Shown: positions 15,943 through 24,260 of the stretch, one piece after another
Position numbering within the stretch: position 1 is the first letter of the stretch
How the letters are laid out: the number at the start of each line of letters is the position of its first letter
IMG/VR virus record: IMGVR_UViG_3300027969_002501
Span: 1 to 52,669 of that record
Source: a virus
Strand: one strand, 5' to 3'
Length of the DNA stretch: 52,669 nt
Program-made: the position numbers and the translations under genes
Notes under the pieces: model-generated
Told to the model about the DNA's origin: nothing
The model's database searches: none
Seen by the model: the letters and a program-made list of their open reading frames with translations, nothing else

Positions 15943-15980
15943 ACTCAAAATAATCTCCAAAAGTTATAACATTAACTAGT

Positions 15981-16009
15981 ATTATACAGTTATCTGTAGT
16001 TAAAGTCAA
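15981..16009 (-). promoter_or_regulatory. Sigma70-type promoter
   Basis: TTGACT-N17-TATAAT on the minus strand, 38 bases before the gene starting at 15942. Confidence 0.75.
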
Positions 16010-16020
16010 GTATTTTTGGT

Positions 16021-16347
16021 TTAAACTCTGAACGATTCGCCGCAACCACATCGATCACGTTCATTTGGGTTTTGGAAGTCAAACCCTTCATTGAGTCCAT
16101 TGCGGACCCAATCTACTGTTAGTCCATTTAAATATGCTTGTGACTTAGCATCTACCAACACAACAAAATCTCGTTGGGCATAATTGGTTACACCCGGTTC
16201 TGCGGTGTATTCGTCTACATATTCGATAGTGTATGCTAATCCACTACATCCAGTAGTTCTCACACCCAATCGAATGCCAACGCCTCGACCACGTTTTTCT
16301 AAATTCTGCTTGATTTTTTTAGTGGCTGTTTCGGTTACGGTAATCAT
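16021..16347 (-). CDS. iscA: IscA-type iron-sulfur carrier
   Basis: A-type carriers receive or deliver Fe-S clusters. The 108-residue product has the three conserved cysteines in GVRTTGCSGLAYTIEYVDEY and DRCGCGESFRV. The first 29 bases overlap iscU, so the pair is coupled. It could mature Fe-S proteins during infection or be linked to iron released by the phage heme oxygenase (inference). Confidence 0.93.
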   Translation of the reverse strand: MITVTETATKKIKQNLEKRGRGVGIRLGVRTTGCSGLAYTIEYVDEYTAEPGVTNYAQRDFVVLVDAKSQAYLNGLTVDWVRNGLNEGFDFQNPNERDRCGCGESFRV

Positions 16348-16705
16348 TTACAGCGGCCTTGATAGCATCTTCTGCAAGTATCGAGCAGTGAATTTTAACG
16401 GGCGGTAACGCCAATTCACTAGCGATATCTGAGTTCTTAATGGCCTGTGCCTCGTCCAAGTTCTTGCCCTTGAGCCACTCGGTGACAAGACTAGAACTAG
16501 CAATAGCACTACCACACCCATAAGTCTTAAACTTTGCATCTGTAATAATACCCGTATCATGATCTACTTTTATCTGTAGTTTCATTACATCGCCACAAGC
16601 GGGCGCACCGACCATACCAGTACCAATGTCAGGATCATCTTTTGAGAATGATCCAACATTCCTTGGATTTTCGTAGTGGTCGATTACCTTATCGCTGTAT
16701 GCCAT
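16319..16705 (-). CDS. iscU: IscU-type Fe-S cluster scaffold
   Basis: 128 residues with all ligand motifs: GAPACGDVMKLQI (Cys and Asp), KTYGCGSAIASSSLVTEWLK and PPVKIHCSILAEDAIKAAV. The LPPVK motif recognised by the HscA chaperone is present. It builds 2Fe-2S clusters with a host cysteine desulfurase, since no IscS is visible. The ATG is 4 bases after a late core, so the message would be leaderless. Confidence 0.95.
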   Translation of the reverse strand: MAYSDKVIDHYENPRNVGSFSKDDPDIGTGMVGAPACGDVMKLQIKVDHDTGIITDAKFKTYGCGSAIASSSLVTEWLKGKNLDEAQAIKNSDIASELALPPVKIHCSILAEDAIKAAVNDYRNRNSH

Positions 16706-16709
16706 ACAG

Positions 16710-16715
16710 TATTTA
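16710..16715 (-). promoter_or_regulatory. Late promoter, iscU-iscA
   Basis: TATAAATACTGTATG on the minus strand, an exact T4 TATAAATA consensus 4 bases from the ATG. Confidence 0.75.
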
Positions 16716-16720
16716 TAGTA

Positions 16721-16915
16721 TTATTTTACTTCTTTGCGTGTGTTTTTAACTGCTGTGACATCGTTACGAGTTTCTTTGCATAACTTAGCCAAATCTTGAC
16801 AATGCTTGCGCACACGAGTTCCTGCCGCACCGACTTCTTTGTCGTAAAACTTTTCAAAATCATTTTCCATTGCTTCGATGATTGCAGTGAATTCTGCGAA
16901 TTTATTTGTAGCCAT
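16721..16915 (-). CDS. Histone H1/Hc1-like small protein
   Basis: 64 residues: MATNKFAEFTAIIEAMENDF, then AAGTRVRKHCQDLAKLCKET and a Lys-rich end. The helical start plus AGTRVRKxxQDLKKL pattern matches the Hc1-like histone H1 family found in chlamydiae and phages. It may bind DNA or be a structural helper. The start at 16915 has a strong AAAGGAG, and the family begins there. Confidence 0.72.
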   Translation of the reverse strand: MATNKFAEFTAIIEAMENDFEKFYDKEVGAAGTRVRKHCQDLAKLCKETRNDVTAVKNTRKEVK

Positions 16916-16954
16916 ATATTTCTCCTTTAAGGCAAGTACCAAGTACTTATACCT

Positions 16955-16983
16955 AGTGTACAGGGGTAGAAAATAAAGGTCAA
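16955..16983 (-). promoter_or_regulatory. Probable sigma70-type promoter, histone-like gene
   Basis: TTGACC-N17-TACACT on the minus strand, 39 bases before the ATG. The spacing is ideal, the -10 is weaker. Confidence 0.5.
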
Positions 16984-16992
16984 CTAAATTGA

Positions 16993-17250
16993 TTAAGTTT
17001 CTTTAGGGACAGTATCTTGGATGCGCTTGCCGTCACCTAGTGAATTGCCAGTCCGTGCAGTTTTGCGGCCTTCGATGTATACTTGATGATCTGCTTCAGG
17101 CGCCAATATTGCATGACCTGAAGTGGATATAGAACCTTCCAATGCTACAGGTTTGCCATTGAGCGTTACAGTCTTGGCACCATTACCTACAAGATGTCCG
17201 CCGCCAGTTAACGTGGATATATCTATAATAGCAGTATCTCGATTTATCAT
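16993..17250 (-). CDS. PAAR-domain tail spike tip protein
   Basis: PAAR proteins cap the central spike of contractile tails and help pierce the outer membrane; T4 gp5.4 is one. The 85-residue length fits. The pattern is GGHLVGNGAKTVTLNGKPVA, GSISTSGHAILAPEADHQVY and IEGRKTARTGNSLGDGKRI. It overlaps the preceding structural gene by 4 bases (ATGA). Confidence 0.8.
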   Translation of the reverse strand: MINRDTAIIDISTLTGGGHLVGNGAKTVTLNGKPVALEGSISTSGHAILAPEADHQVYIEGRKTARTGNSLGDGKRIQDTVPKET

Positions 17251-17966
17251 ACTGCTAACGGATTGGCACGTCTTTGATAAATTGCGTTAATTTCATCTTT
17301 GATTTTACGTGCTGTTTTTTCATCTGCATAAAGCAATTGAGTTTGAAGTTTGCCTATAGCATAATAGTCTGTTACAAATTTACCAAATGCTGTTTGAGCA
17401 ATCCATTGCTGTGATATTGCAAAGCCTTTAGTTAGCGCACCAGTAACATACTCTTGTACTATATTTGTACCCGCTACCTGGGCATTAATTGTGCCTATTG
17501 CAACTACGCTTTTCTTCGTAGATGCTTCAAATTCTTCTGGTTCTACAACAATTGGGGGTTTGCCGGCTTCCATCAGAGCCTGGTTAGTAGCCTTTTGTTG
17601 AAATTGATTGTTATTTGCTTGATCAATAAATGCCATGGTTTGAATCGTTTTGGTTTCTATCGAAACATAGTGTATATTGGCTAAAGCTGTAAGCATATCT
17701 GCTTGACCTTTGTTTATTGAACTTATTGCGGTTTCTAAAGATTCAAATTTATCAGCTATTTTTGATAGCTTTTCATTCATTAACTCAATACTCTTTGCTT
17801 GTCCGGATACAATTTGCGTTAATCCTGGAGTTGCCGCGGCTGTAGGACCAAATAGACCTTCAAGGGCAAGCGTTTGCGCCGCAATGGCCGCCGCGGTAGT
17901 ATCGACAATAGTATATGTGCCAGTGCCGCCTATTGGTAATACTGTGGTTACTGTGACTATTGCCAT
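17247..17966 (-). CDS. Probable tail or baseplate structural protein
   Basis: 239 residues. An Ala/Thr-rich start leads into a helical, coiled-coil-like region (KSIELMNEKLSKIADKFESL). A C-terminal helical end holds KIKDEINAIYQRRANPLAV. It is coupled to the PAAR gene by an ATGA overlap, so a tail role is likely. No family assigned. It has its own late promoter and an AGGAG ribosome site. Confidence 0.62.
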   Translation of the reverse strand: MAIVTVTTVLPIGGTGTYTIVDTTAAAIAAQTLALEGLFGPTAAATPGLTQIVSGQAKSIELMNEKLSKIADKFESLETAISSINKGQADMLTALANIHYVSIETKTIQTMAFIDQANNNQFQQKATNQALMEAGKPPIVVEPEEFEASTKKSVVAIGTINAQVAGTNIVQEYVTGALTKGFAISQQWIAQTAFGKFVTDYYAIGKLQTQLLYADEKTARKIKDEINAIYQRRANPLAV

Positions 17967-17986
17967 TTATACTTCTCCTAATATAA

Positions 17987-17992
17987 TATTTA
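17987..17992 (-). promoter_or_regulatory. Late promoter, tail protein/PAAR
   Basis: GTATAAATATTATATTAGG on the minus strand, 20 bases before the ATG; full TATAAATA. Confidence 0.75.
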
Positions 17993-18280
17993 TACCAGTT
18001 TTATGCCTGTGGTATTTTGGATGTATGTATCCGAGGCATCTTTACCACACTGTGCAAGTACCATAATGGTAGTACGGGAAATTTGTATATCCGCATCAGG
18101 CTCTGTAGTAAACAAAAAGGGAACAAGGGCAATACCCTTTTGTCCTGCGGTTAGTACCAATGGTTTACTAACTGTAATATTCATTGGGTTTTCTTCAACT
18201 AGTTTGGCAACAATTTCCTCGCCCGCAGTTGTTTTAATTGTTACTACTTCACCTATTGCTATACCTTTGTTAATTAACAT
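17990..18280 (-). CDS. LSm/Hfq-like beta-barrel phage protein
   Basis: 96 residues from MLINKGIAIGEVVTIKTTAG. The hydrophobic strand pattern with EEIVAKLVEENPMNITVSKP resembles LSm-type barrels (sense of 'G-E-x-x-x-K-L' turn then 'I-x-V-S-K-P'). The rest (TTEPDADIQISRTTIMVLAQ) is typical of a conserved T4-like phage protein. RNA binding is possible but not shown. AAGGAT precedes the chosen ATG. The gene ends over the next late promoter. Confidence 0.6.
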   Translation of the reverse strand: MLINKGIAIGEVVTIKTTAGEEIVAKLVEENPMNITVSKPLVLTAGQKGIALVPFLFTTEPDADIQISRTTIMVLAQCGKDASDTYIQNTTGIKLV

Positions 18281-18281
18281 A

Positions 18282-18524
18282 TTATCCTTTGAGTGTGTTA
18301 AAAAATTCTTCGTCTTTACCAGCAAGGCCTTGATAGCCGCCTGGAAGGAGTACGCCGTCCTTGAAAATTTGCGGAACTGAGCGCAGGCCTTGATCCATTA
18401 GGAACTCACGTGCATCTGGTTCGTCTTCCATTTTGATTACTCTAAATGGAATTGCTTTGCTTTCCAATAATGCCTTTGCTCTATCACAAAATGGGCAATT
18501 ATTTTTACTGTATACTGTAATCAT
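18282..18524 (-). CDS. grx: Glutaredoxin
   Basis: 80 residues with the dithiol active site NCPFCDRAKALLESK and the cis-Pro motif RSVPQIFKDG, followed by the GSH-site-like GGYQGLAG. It most likely regenerates the phage ribonucleotide reductase, as NrdC does in T4; it lies 9 bases after nrdB. Confidence 0.94.
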   Translation of the reverse strand: MITVYSKNNCPFCDRAKALLESKAIPFRVIKMEDEPDAREFLMDQGLRSVPQIFKDGVLLPGGYQGLAGKDEEFFNTLKG

Positions 18525-18533
18525 GTTTCTCTC

Positions 18534-19634
18534 TTATAATGCTGGTAATGCGTCATAGTCTAACGTATCGCTCATAACACCAATAACATAATTAGTGCTT
18601 TCGCTTTCTTGTAGTGCAGTTTGTTTATTGCTTGTGTTAACGTGCTTGTTAAACCAAGGAATAGGTGTGGACTTTGGCGCAGGGTTATTATACTTAATAC
18701 CAATATCTTTTAGTGCGCCAACTGCTGTGTAGTCTACAAAGTCTTTGAGAATGTTAGCGTTCAATCCAATAACTGGACCTTTGTTAAACAAATAGTCTGC
18801 CCATTGTTTTTCTTCTCGAATCACATCCATGTACAAATTATATACTTCTTGTTCACATTCTGCTTTAATTTCGGCAAACCTAGTATCCTCTTTGACCACT
18901 TGATTAATCAAATAAGCAGTCCAACCCTTGTGTAGGATTTCATCTTGTAGGATCAATTGGATAATGTTACCATTGCCCATAAAGATTTTATTCTCTACCA
19001 TAGCTAGACTTGTAGCAAAACTAACCATAAAGCGGAATGCCTCTAAAGCATAGCTGGCATGTAGTGCCATGTAAATTGCTTTAATGTGTGTACGTTCGTT
19101 AATCTTCTCACCCATTTGCTTACGGCAGTTGACCATATGCAAGTCTTCATAGTAGTTACCTACACTAGATGCCATGTCAATAATTTCTTGTGTATCATGG
19201 ATTGTGTTGAACACATCTTTAGGTACGTTGTAGATATTACGAATGATATGACTGTAACTCTTGCTGTGAATGTTAGTTTCAAAGAATGTCCAGTTGTAAA
19301 TCAATGCTTCTAGTTCTGGCAATGACACTACAGGCATAAAGATCTGACTTGGTCCACGTCCTTGCAAACTGTCTAATGCTGTTTGTCTTAATAGGTTACT
19401 GGTAAAGATATGTTTGATAGCATCACTGGCATCTTTAAAGTCATTGCTGTCTTTGGTAAGACTAATCTCTTCTGGTTGCCAAAAGAAACCACGTGCCGTT
19501 GCTTCAAAATCTGCTATCTTTTTATACTTAACTTCTTCAAAACGTTGAATGGTAACTGGACCTGCTGGATCTAGAAACATCTTACGATTAAGATAGTCTG
19601 TCTTTGTTTTTAAATTATATTGTTCTTTACTCAT
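18534..19634 (-). CDS. nrdB: Class Ia ribonucleotide reductase small subunit
   Basis: 366 residues, the di-iron/tyrosyl-radical subunit. Ligand motifs are present: FWQPEEI, the LPELEALIYNWTFFETNIHS then KSYSHIIRN block with the radical Tyr region, and LILQDEILHKGW. The C-terminal SDTLDYDALPAL peptide would bind NrdA. The start overlaps the nrdA stop by ATGA. The spacing FFETNIHS has one residue more than E. coli SETIHS, as in many phage enzymes; I would not treat it as a defect. Confidence 0.96.
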   Translation of the reverse strand: MSKEQYNLKTKTDYLNRKMFLDPAGPVTIQRFEEVKYKKIADFEATARGFFWQPEEISLTKDSNDFKDASDAIKHIFTSNLLRQTALDSLQGRGPSQIFMPVVSLPELEALIYNWTFFETNIHSKSYSHIIRNIYNVPKDVFNTIHDTQEIIDMASSVGNYYEDLHMVNCRKQMGEKINERTHIKAIYMALHASYALEAFRFMVSFATSLAMVENKIFMGNGNIIQLILQDEILHKGWTAYLINQVVKEDTRFAEIKAECEQEVYNLYMDVIREEKQWADYLFNKGPVIGLNANILKDFVDYTAVGALKDIGIKYNNPAPKSTPIPWFNKHVNTSNKQTALQESESTNYVIGVMSDTLDYDALPAL

Positions 19635-21973
19635 AGTTTGCAACTCTCGCAATCATCTTCCAATTCGTCATAATGGAACCCGTTAACTTGAACTCCATTG
19701 ATTTGTGTTTGTTCAGGAGTAGGTTCTTCTACTGCTTTACTGCCAGCTTTATTGATTAGGCTGTAGTAGAATGTTTTTAATCCCCACAACTGTGCTTGCA
19801 TCAAGTTCTTGGCAATCAATGTAGTTGGAACTTTACGTCCTGGAAAGTGTGCAGGATTATAAAAGGTATTTGTACTGATACTTTGATCAACATAGGCCGC
19901 TAATACAGCACTTGTCTTTAAGTAGCCGTCACAGTCTTTCTGCTCCCACATTAATTGATACTTGTTCTTGAGTTTATGATACTCAGGGACAACTTGGACA
20001 AAGGAACCTGCTTTGCTTTCCTTAACTGAAATAAGCGACATAGGCATTTCAATGCCATTAGTGCTATTAATAACAACACTAGAACTTTCAACAGGGGCAA
20101 TAGCCATAAGTGTAGCATTTCTAACTCCATGCAATTTCATTTGTTCACGTAATGGTTCCCAGTCAAGTTCTGGAGTAAAGTCCGCTAATTCGTTTGCGCC
20201 TTTAGCACGTAATTCCCAAGGAAATATGCCTTTGCCGTATCGTGTATGTGCGCTATGCAAACATGGGCCACGCTCACGGGCAAGTTCAACTGTTGCTTCT
20301 GTTAGATAGAACGCTTGATGCTCCATCCACGATTTAACATCTTGCAAAGCATCCTTCTCTCCATATTTGAGTCCACGCTTGGCATGCCAGTAGGCTAAGT
20401 TAGTAACACCAATGCCTAGTGGTTGGATCTCGTCATTGGATAATTTACTTTGTATTGACAAGAAGTCCTGGTAATCTAAAATATTACATAGGCTACGCTG
20501 TAGAATACGGCAAGCACGGCGCATGTCTTCTGGATTACGGAACGCTCCCCAGTTAATAGATCCTAATGTACATAACGCTATGCGGCCATCGGCATCATCA
20601 AGGCGTTTGAATGATTTAGTTGGTAATAGAATCTCGCAACATAAATTGCTTTGATAAATTGTATGGTACTCAGGATCAAACGGTCCTTGGTTCATCACGT
20701 TGTCAATAAACACTAGATAGATACGCCCTGTATCAGTACGCTCTTTCAATATGCCCGACTTGAATACTTCTTCAGCACTCATTGTTTTAGTACGCAAGTC
20801 TTTACGTTTTTCGTATTTTACATATAGTTGTTCAAACAAGGCGGTGTTTTTGTAAAATGCTTCGTACAAATCAGGCACTTCATTTGGGTCGAAAAAGGTG
20901 ATGTTTTCCTTATTTTTAAATCGTCTCCAAAAGAAAGCGGACAGGACAACTCCGTAGTCCATGTGTCTAACACGAGTCTCTTCAGTACCCTGGTTATTTT
21001 TAAGAACAATAAGATCATCAAACTGATGATGCCAAATTGGATAGAATACTGTAGCACTAGCGTTACGGATACCTCCTTGACTGCAACTACGTAGGTCGCC
21101 AAACCATTTCTTTAAGAATGGAATCATACCAGTGTGCATGATTTCTCCACCTCTGATGGGACTGCCTAATGGACGTAGACGGCCAATCTCCAAACCAATG
21201 CCAGCACGTTTGCTAGCATACTTGGCCATCATTTCTCCGGATGCAAATATGCTATCCAAATCATCGTCACTACGGATAAGAACACATGAACTAAACTGCT
21301 TAGTTGGAGTTCCCAAGCCAGCAAGAACAGGAGTAGCAAGAGTAAATAGCCCATCACTGGCCGCATTATAATACTCTTTAATATAGCGCATCCTTGCGCT
21401 GTTAGGTTCTTCTTTATGGAACACAGTAGCCGCGGCAACCATATATCTAATTTGTGGAGTTTCATACGTTTGTTTTGTACTACGGTTTTTAACCAAATAT
21501 TTCTCTATTAATTGTTCAATAGCCGCATAACCATACTGTTCATCTTTTTCATGATCCAGCATGTCATCCATTCGGTTCCAGTCTTCTTCTGTATACCATT
21601 CCAGCAGTTCGTTAGTGTACAAGCCAGTAGCCACATTCTTCTTAACAATTTCATACAAATGTGGAACTGTGTAACTACCGTATACATCTTTGCGTAGCAT
21701 ACTCAGTCGTTGTTTGCCTGCTACATATTGATAGTTAACATGTCCAACATCTGGATTTTGCTCCACGTCAATCAAGTCGACTATCGCTCTAAGTGTAATG
21801 CCGTCAATTTCTTTAGTTGTTATGCCATCATAAAAATGTAATTGGGCTTTGATTTCAATCATCGATTGGCTAACATCTGCAATGCCCTGGCAAACTTTTG
21901 CTACCTGCGCTTGCCATTTATCGATTGTTAACGGCTCTTTTTGTCCGTTTCTTTTAATTACTGTTATGTTCAT
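19631..21973 (-). CDS. nrdA: Class Ia ribonucleotide reductase large subunit
   Basis: 780 residues, converts NDPs to dNDPs. It has an N-terminal ATP-cone (NITVIKRNGQKEPLTIDKWQ), the first redox Cys (QFSSCVLIRSDD), the active-site loop SNLCCEILLP with Cys-x-Glu, and a C-terminal Cys pair (DDCESCKL) for re-reduction by glutaredoxin. The start at 21973 fits the ATP-cone; a Met six codons upstream is less likely. It is first in the nrdA-nrdB-grx operon, which has a late-type core but may also be read from elsewhere. Confidence 0.97.
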   Translation of the reverse strand: MNITVIKRNGQKEPLTIDKWQAQVAKVCQGIADVSQSMIEIKAQLHFYDGITTKEIDGITLRAIVDLIDVEQNPDVGHVNYQYVAGKQRLSMLRKDVYGSYTVPHLYEIVKKNVATGLYTNELLEWYTEEDWNRMDDMLDHEKDEQYGYAAIEQLIEKYLVKNRSTKQTYETPQIRYMVAAATVFHKEEPNSARMRYIKEYYNAASDGLFTLATPVLAGLGTPTKQFSSCVLIRSDDDLDSIFASGEMMAKYASKRAGIGLEIGRLRPLGSPIRGGEIMHTGMIPFLKKWFGDLRSCSQGGIRNASATVFYPIWHHQFDDLIVLKNNQGTEETRVRHMDYGVVLSAFFWRRFKNKENITFFDPNEVPDLYEAFYKNTALFEQLYVKYEKRKDLRTKTMSAEEVFKSGILKERTDTGRIYLVFIDNVMNQGPFDPEYHTIYQSNLCCEILLPTKSFKRLDDADGRIALCTLGSINWGAFRNPEDMRRACRILQRSLCNILDYQDFLSIQSKLSNDEIQPLGIGVTNLAYWHAKRGLKYGEKDALQDVKSWMEHQAFYLTEATVELARERGPCLHSAHTRYGKGIFPWELRAKGANELADFTPELDWEPLREQMKLHGVRNATLMAIAPVESSSVVINSTNGIEMPMSLISVKESKAGSFVQVVPEYHKLKNKYQLMWEQKDCDGYLKTSAVLAAYVDQSISTNTFYNPAHFPGRKVPTTLIAKNLMQAQLWGLKTFYYSLINKAGSKAVEEPTPEQTQINGVQVNGFHYDELEDDCESCKL

Positions 21974-22009
21974 TGTGTCCGCTTTTTGCAAGTTATATTG
22001 ATTAGGAAG

Positions 22010-22015
22010 TATTTA
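22010..22015 (-). promoter_or_regulatory. Late-type promoter, nrdA operon
   Basis: AACTAAATACTTCC on the minus strand, 36 bases before the nrdA ATG. Late control of nrd genes would be unusual for T4-like phages, so another, early promoter may exist in the 150-base AT-rich gap up to 22166, in which I saw nothing clear. Confidence 0.45.
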
Positions 22016-22166
22016 GTTGCCAGGTTATAACTTGCCATTCTTATCCGAAATGTTTGTTTTTCTAATTATTTCACTAGGTTACGCACGATTTTTTTAGGTG
22101 GCGATCCTATATCTTTCGTACATAATGAATTATATACGTAGTTTTAGTTATTGTCTATCGGATTGA

Positions 22167-24233
22167 TTATACTACAGCAGAATATGAATAAATCACAATT
22201 CCAGTGTCGCCTGAACTAGAATTCACATAAGACACATTCAAACTTCTATTTAAGATTTGTGCGCTGAATTGTAATAGTGTATCTTCTGATGTACTTGCAT
22301 ATTGCACATAATCATATTCATCACTAACTGAAACTAATCCATTAATAATATCTGCCATAATAGTCAATTGCCCACGGCGACTTTGTGCTCGATTTGTACT
22401 ACGGTATACATAATTAATGATGTAACCAACACCGTCTGTTGGAATTGGTAATCGGAATGCAAATGTAGGACTTGTAATATTGCTTATGGAAATTCGATTA
22501 ATACCGTAACTATTATAAGAAACTAAACCGCTAACTTCTGGATAATACGGAACACTAAACACCAGCGTTCCACTAGGTGTTGAGTTTGGAGCTGAACTTA
22601 TTGTCAATGTAGTTGAATTTACAACAGTACTTACAATTTGGCTACTAGTAAACCCAGTGCCTGATACTACCATTCCAACAGCAATACCTGAAGTACTGCT
22701 TACTACTAATGTTGTTCCAGCTGAACCGCCTGAGGTATATGTTGCGCTAACACTTGGGATTACAGTAGCTAGGTCTTGTGATCGTCTGCTTTGATCGTTT
22801 ATACTAGCATTGCCTGGCGTTGCATAATAAATTTGTGGGTAGGCCGCTGTTGTTATATTTGAGCCGCCGTTGTTACCAACATTGGCAATACGAGAACTTT
22901 GGCTAGTGTTACCAGTTCCATTATAAACATAAATTGCATGTTGTCTAACAGAATCAAAATAACATTCAATAATTTCATTATAACTTGGGCCATATAACTG
23001 GCCAGCACTGGCTAAATCTGTAGTTCGGCCAAATATAATACCGCTACGTGTATCAGTTATTGATAAACCTTTGAATTTATTATATTGAATATCAGTATTT
23101 GAATTCACCGCATAACTAAAACCAGTTATGTCTATGTTTTCAAATAAATTTCGTTGGCAAGATACTAATCTACTAAATGCTATTAAAAATATACCAGCAC
23201 TAGTTTCAGTAAATGTTCCTCCCCATGCTCCCTGTATGTACAAATTTTCAAACTGACTATCACGAACTCCGTCTAATTGTAGACCGGGTTGATCGACAAC
23301 AGTATTAATCATAGACAGATTTTTAATACTGATGTTGCGTGGTTGATTCAGGTAAGTTGCTTTTGGTGCTGGAGATGTTGTAAATGTTAACACGCCGCTT
23401 GGGCTGGTTGGTTGCGCACTAACTGTAATAGTTGTTGAATCAACTACTTCAATAACTGTTTGTCCAGTAAAACCTGTACCTGTAATTACCATACCTGGCA
23501 CAATACCAGTAGTTCCAGCAAGAGCATCTGCTCTAGTTAGTCTAACAGTTGTACCTGCTGATCCAATTGGATTGTATGTTGCTTTAGCTACAGTATCCAT
23601 ATCGCCGTAACGAGGTATACCAGGCAATGCTGTATCGTTTACAAATCGAAATACTGCACCAGGACTGCTGTTTGTATTATTAAACTGAATAATAGTTTTT
23701 TCTTTGCCTGAACCTTCAATAGTAGCATAACTAGGTAATTGTATTGTGGCAGAAATGATATACTTGCCTGGAGGGAATTTTAATGTTACACGGCCGCTAA
23801 CTGAAGACAAATTAAGATTGTTTAAGAATAACTGATTAATAGCAAGCTGGATAGCCGATGTATCGTCTGTAGCGCCATCACCTAATGCACCAAAATCGTG
23901 TACGCTGGATTGCAGTTCATCTAGCTTGTATTGCAAGCCTCGGACATACGGATAGTTTGCGCCCTGTGTTCCAGTAACGATTGTATAATCGTTTTTCTTG
24001 TATTGATATGAAATTAAGTCAAGAATATTACCATTAGAACTTAAATCATTTTGTGTAAGAATCTTTGTATTACCTACAAACGGTGCACCTTCTGCTACAC
24101 TACCGTTACCAATCCATAGGTTTTGTGCATCGACACTCCACGCCATTTCGCCACTAGCTAATTGTGGTAATCCACTGCCTGAATTTTCTTTACCACGTCT
24201 AACCTGGATTCTCGAGATTTGCACTACAGCCAT
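22167..24233 (-). CDS. Tailspike/tail fibre with pectate-lyase-like beta-helix
   Basis: 688 residues. The N-terminal module (VQISRIQVRRGKENSGSGLP and LASGEMAWSVDAQNLWIGNG) is a phage fibre repeat that attaches to the tail. The next part has the Pectate_lyase_3 entry signature (DFGALGDGATDDTSAIQLAI) and a right-handed beta-helix to about 630. Two copies of a small beta domain are inserted (about 223-285 and 495-555), each containing GxVVxGTGFTxxxxV and TTxTxS with PSGxLxF. It probably binds or degrades surface polysaccharide. It has its own late promoter. Confidence 0.85.
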   Translation of the reverse strand: MAVVQISRIQVRRGKENSGSGLPQLASGEMAWSVDAQNLWIGNGSVAEGAPFVGNTKILTQNDLSSNGNILDLISYQYKKNDYTIVTGTQGANYPYVRGLQYKLDELQSSVHDFGALGDGATDDTSAIQLAINQLFLNNLNLSSVSGRVTLKFPPGKYIISATIQLPSYATIEGSGKEKTIIQFNNTNSSPGAVFRFVNDTALPGIPRYGDMDTVAKATYNPIGSAGTTVRLTRADALAGTTGIVPGMVITGTGFTGQTVIEVVDSTTITVSAQPTSPSGVLTFTTSPAPKATYLNQPRNISIKNLSMINTVVDQPGLQLDGVRDSQFENLYIQGAWGGTFTETSAGIFLIAFSRLVSCQRNLFENIDITGFSYAVNSNTDIQYNKFKGLSITDTRSGIIFGRTTDLASAGQLYGPSYNEIIECYFDSVRQHAIYVYNGTGNTSQSSRIANVGNNGGSNITTAAYPQIYYATPGNASINDQSRRSQDLATVIPSVSATYTSGGSAGTTLVVSSTSGIAVGMVVSGTGFTSSQIVSTVVNSTTLTISSAPNSTPSGTLVFSVPYYPEVSGLVSYNSYGINRISISNITSPTFAFRLPIPTDGVGYIINYVYRSTNRAQSRRGQLTIMADIINGLVSVSDEYDYVQYASTSEDTLLQFSAQILNRSLNVSYVNSSSGDTGIVIYSYSAVV

Positions 24234-24254
24234 AATAATATCCTCTATATAGGA

Positions 24255-24260
24255 TATTTA
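24255..24260 (-). promoter_or_regulatory. Late promoter, tailspike
   Basis: GATAAATATCC on the minus strand, 21 bases before the tailspike ATG, placed directly after the exonuclease stop. Confidence 0.65.

Noticed and set aside
18534-19634. Defective NrdB because of an added residue in FFETNIHS
   Set aside because: Similar spacing occurs in phage enzymes and all other motifs, including the C-terminal NrdA-binding tail, are intact.
22016-22166. Terminator or RNA gene in the gap before nrdA
   Set aside because: AT-rich with no stable stem and no tRNA-like cloverleaf seen.
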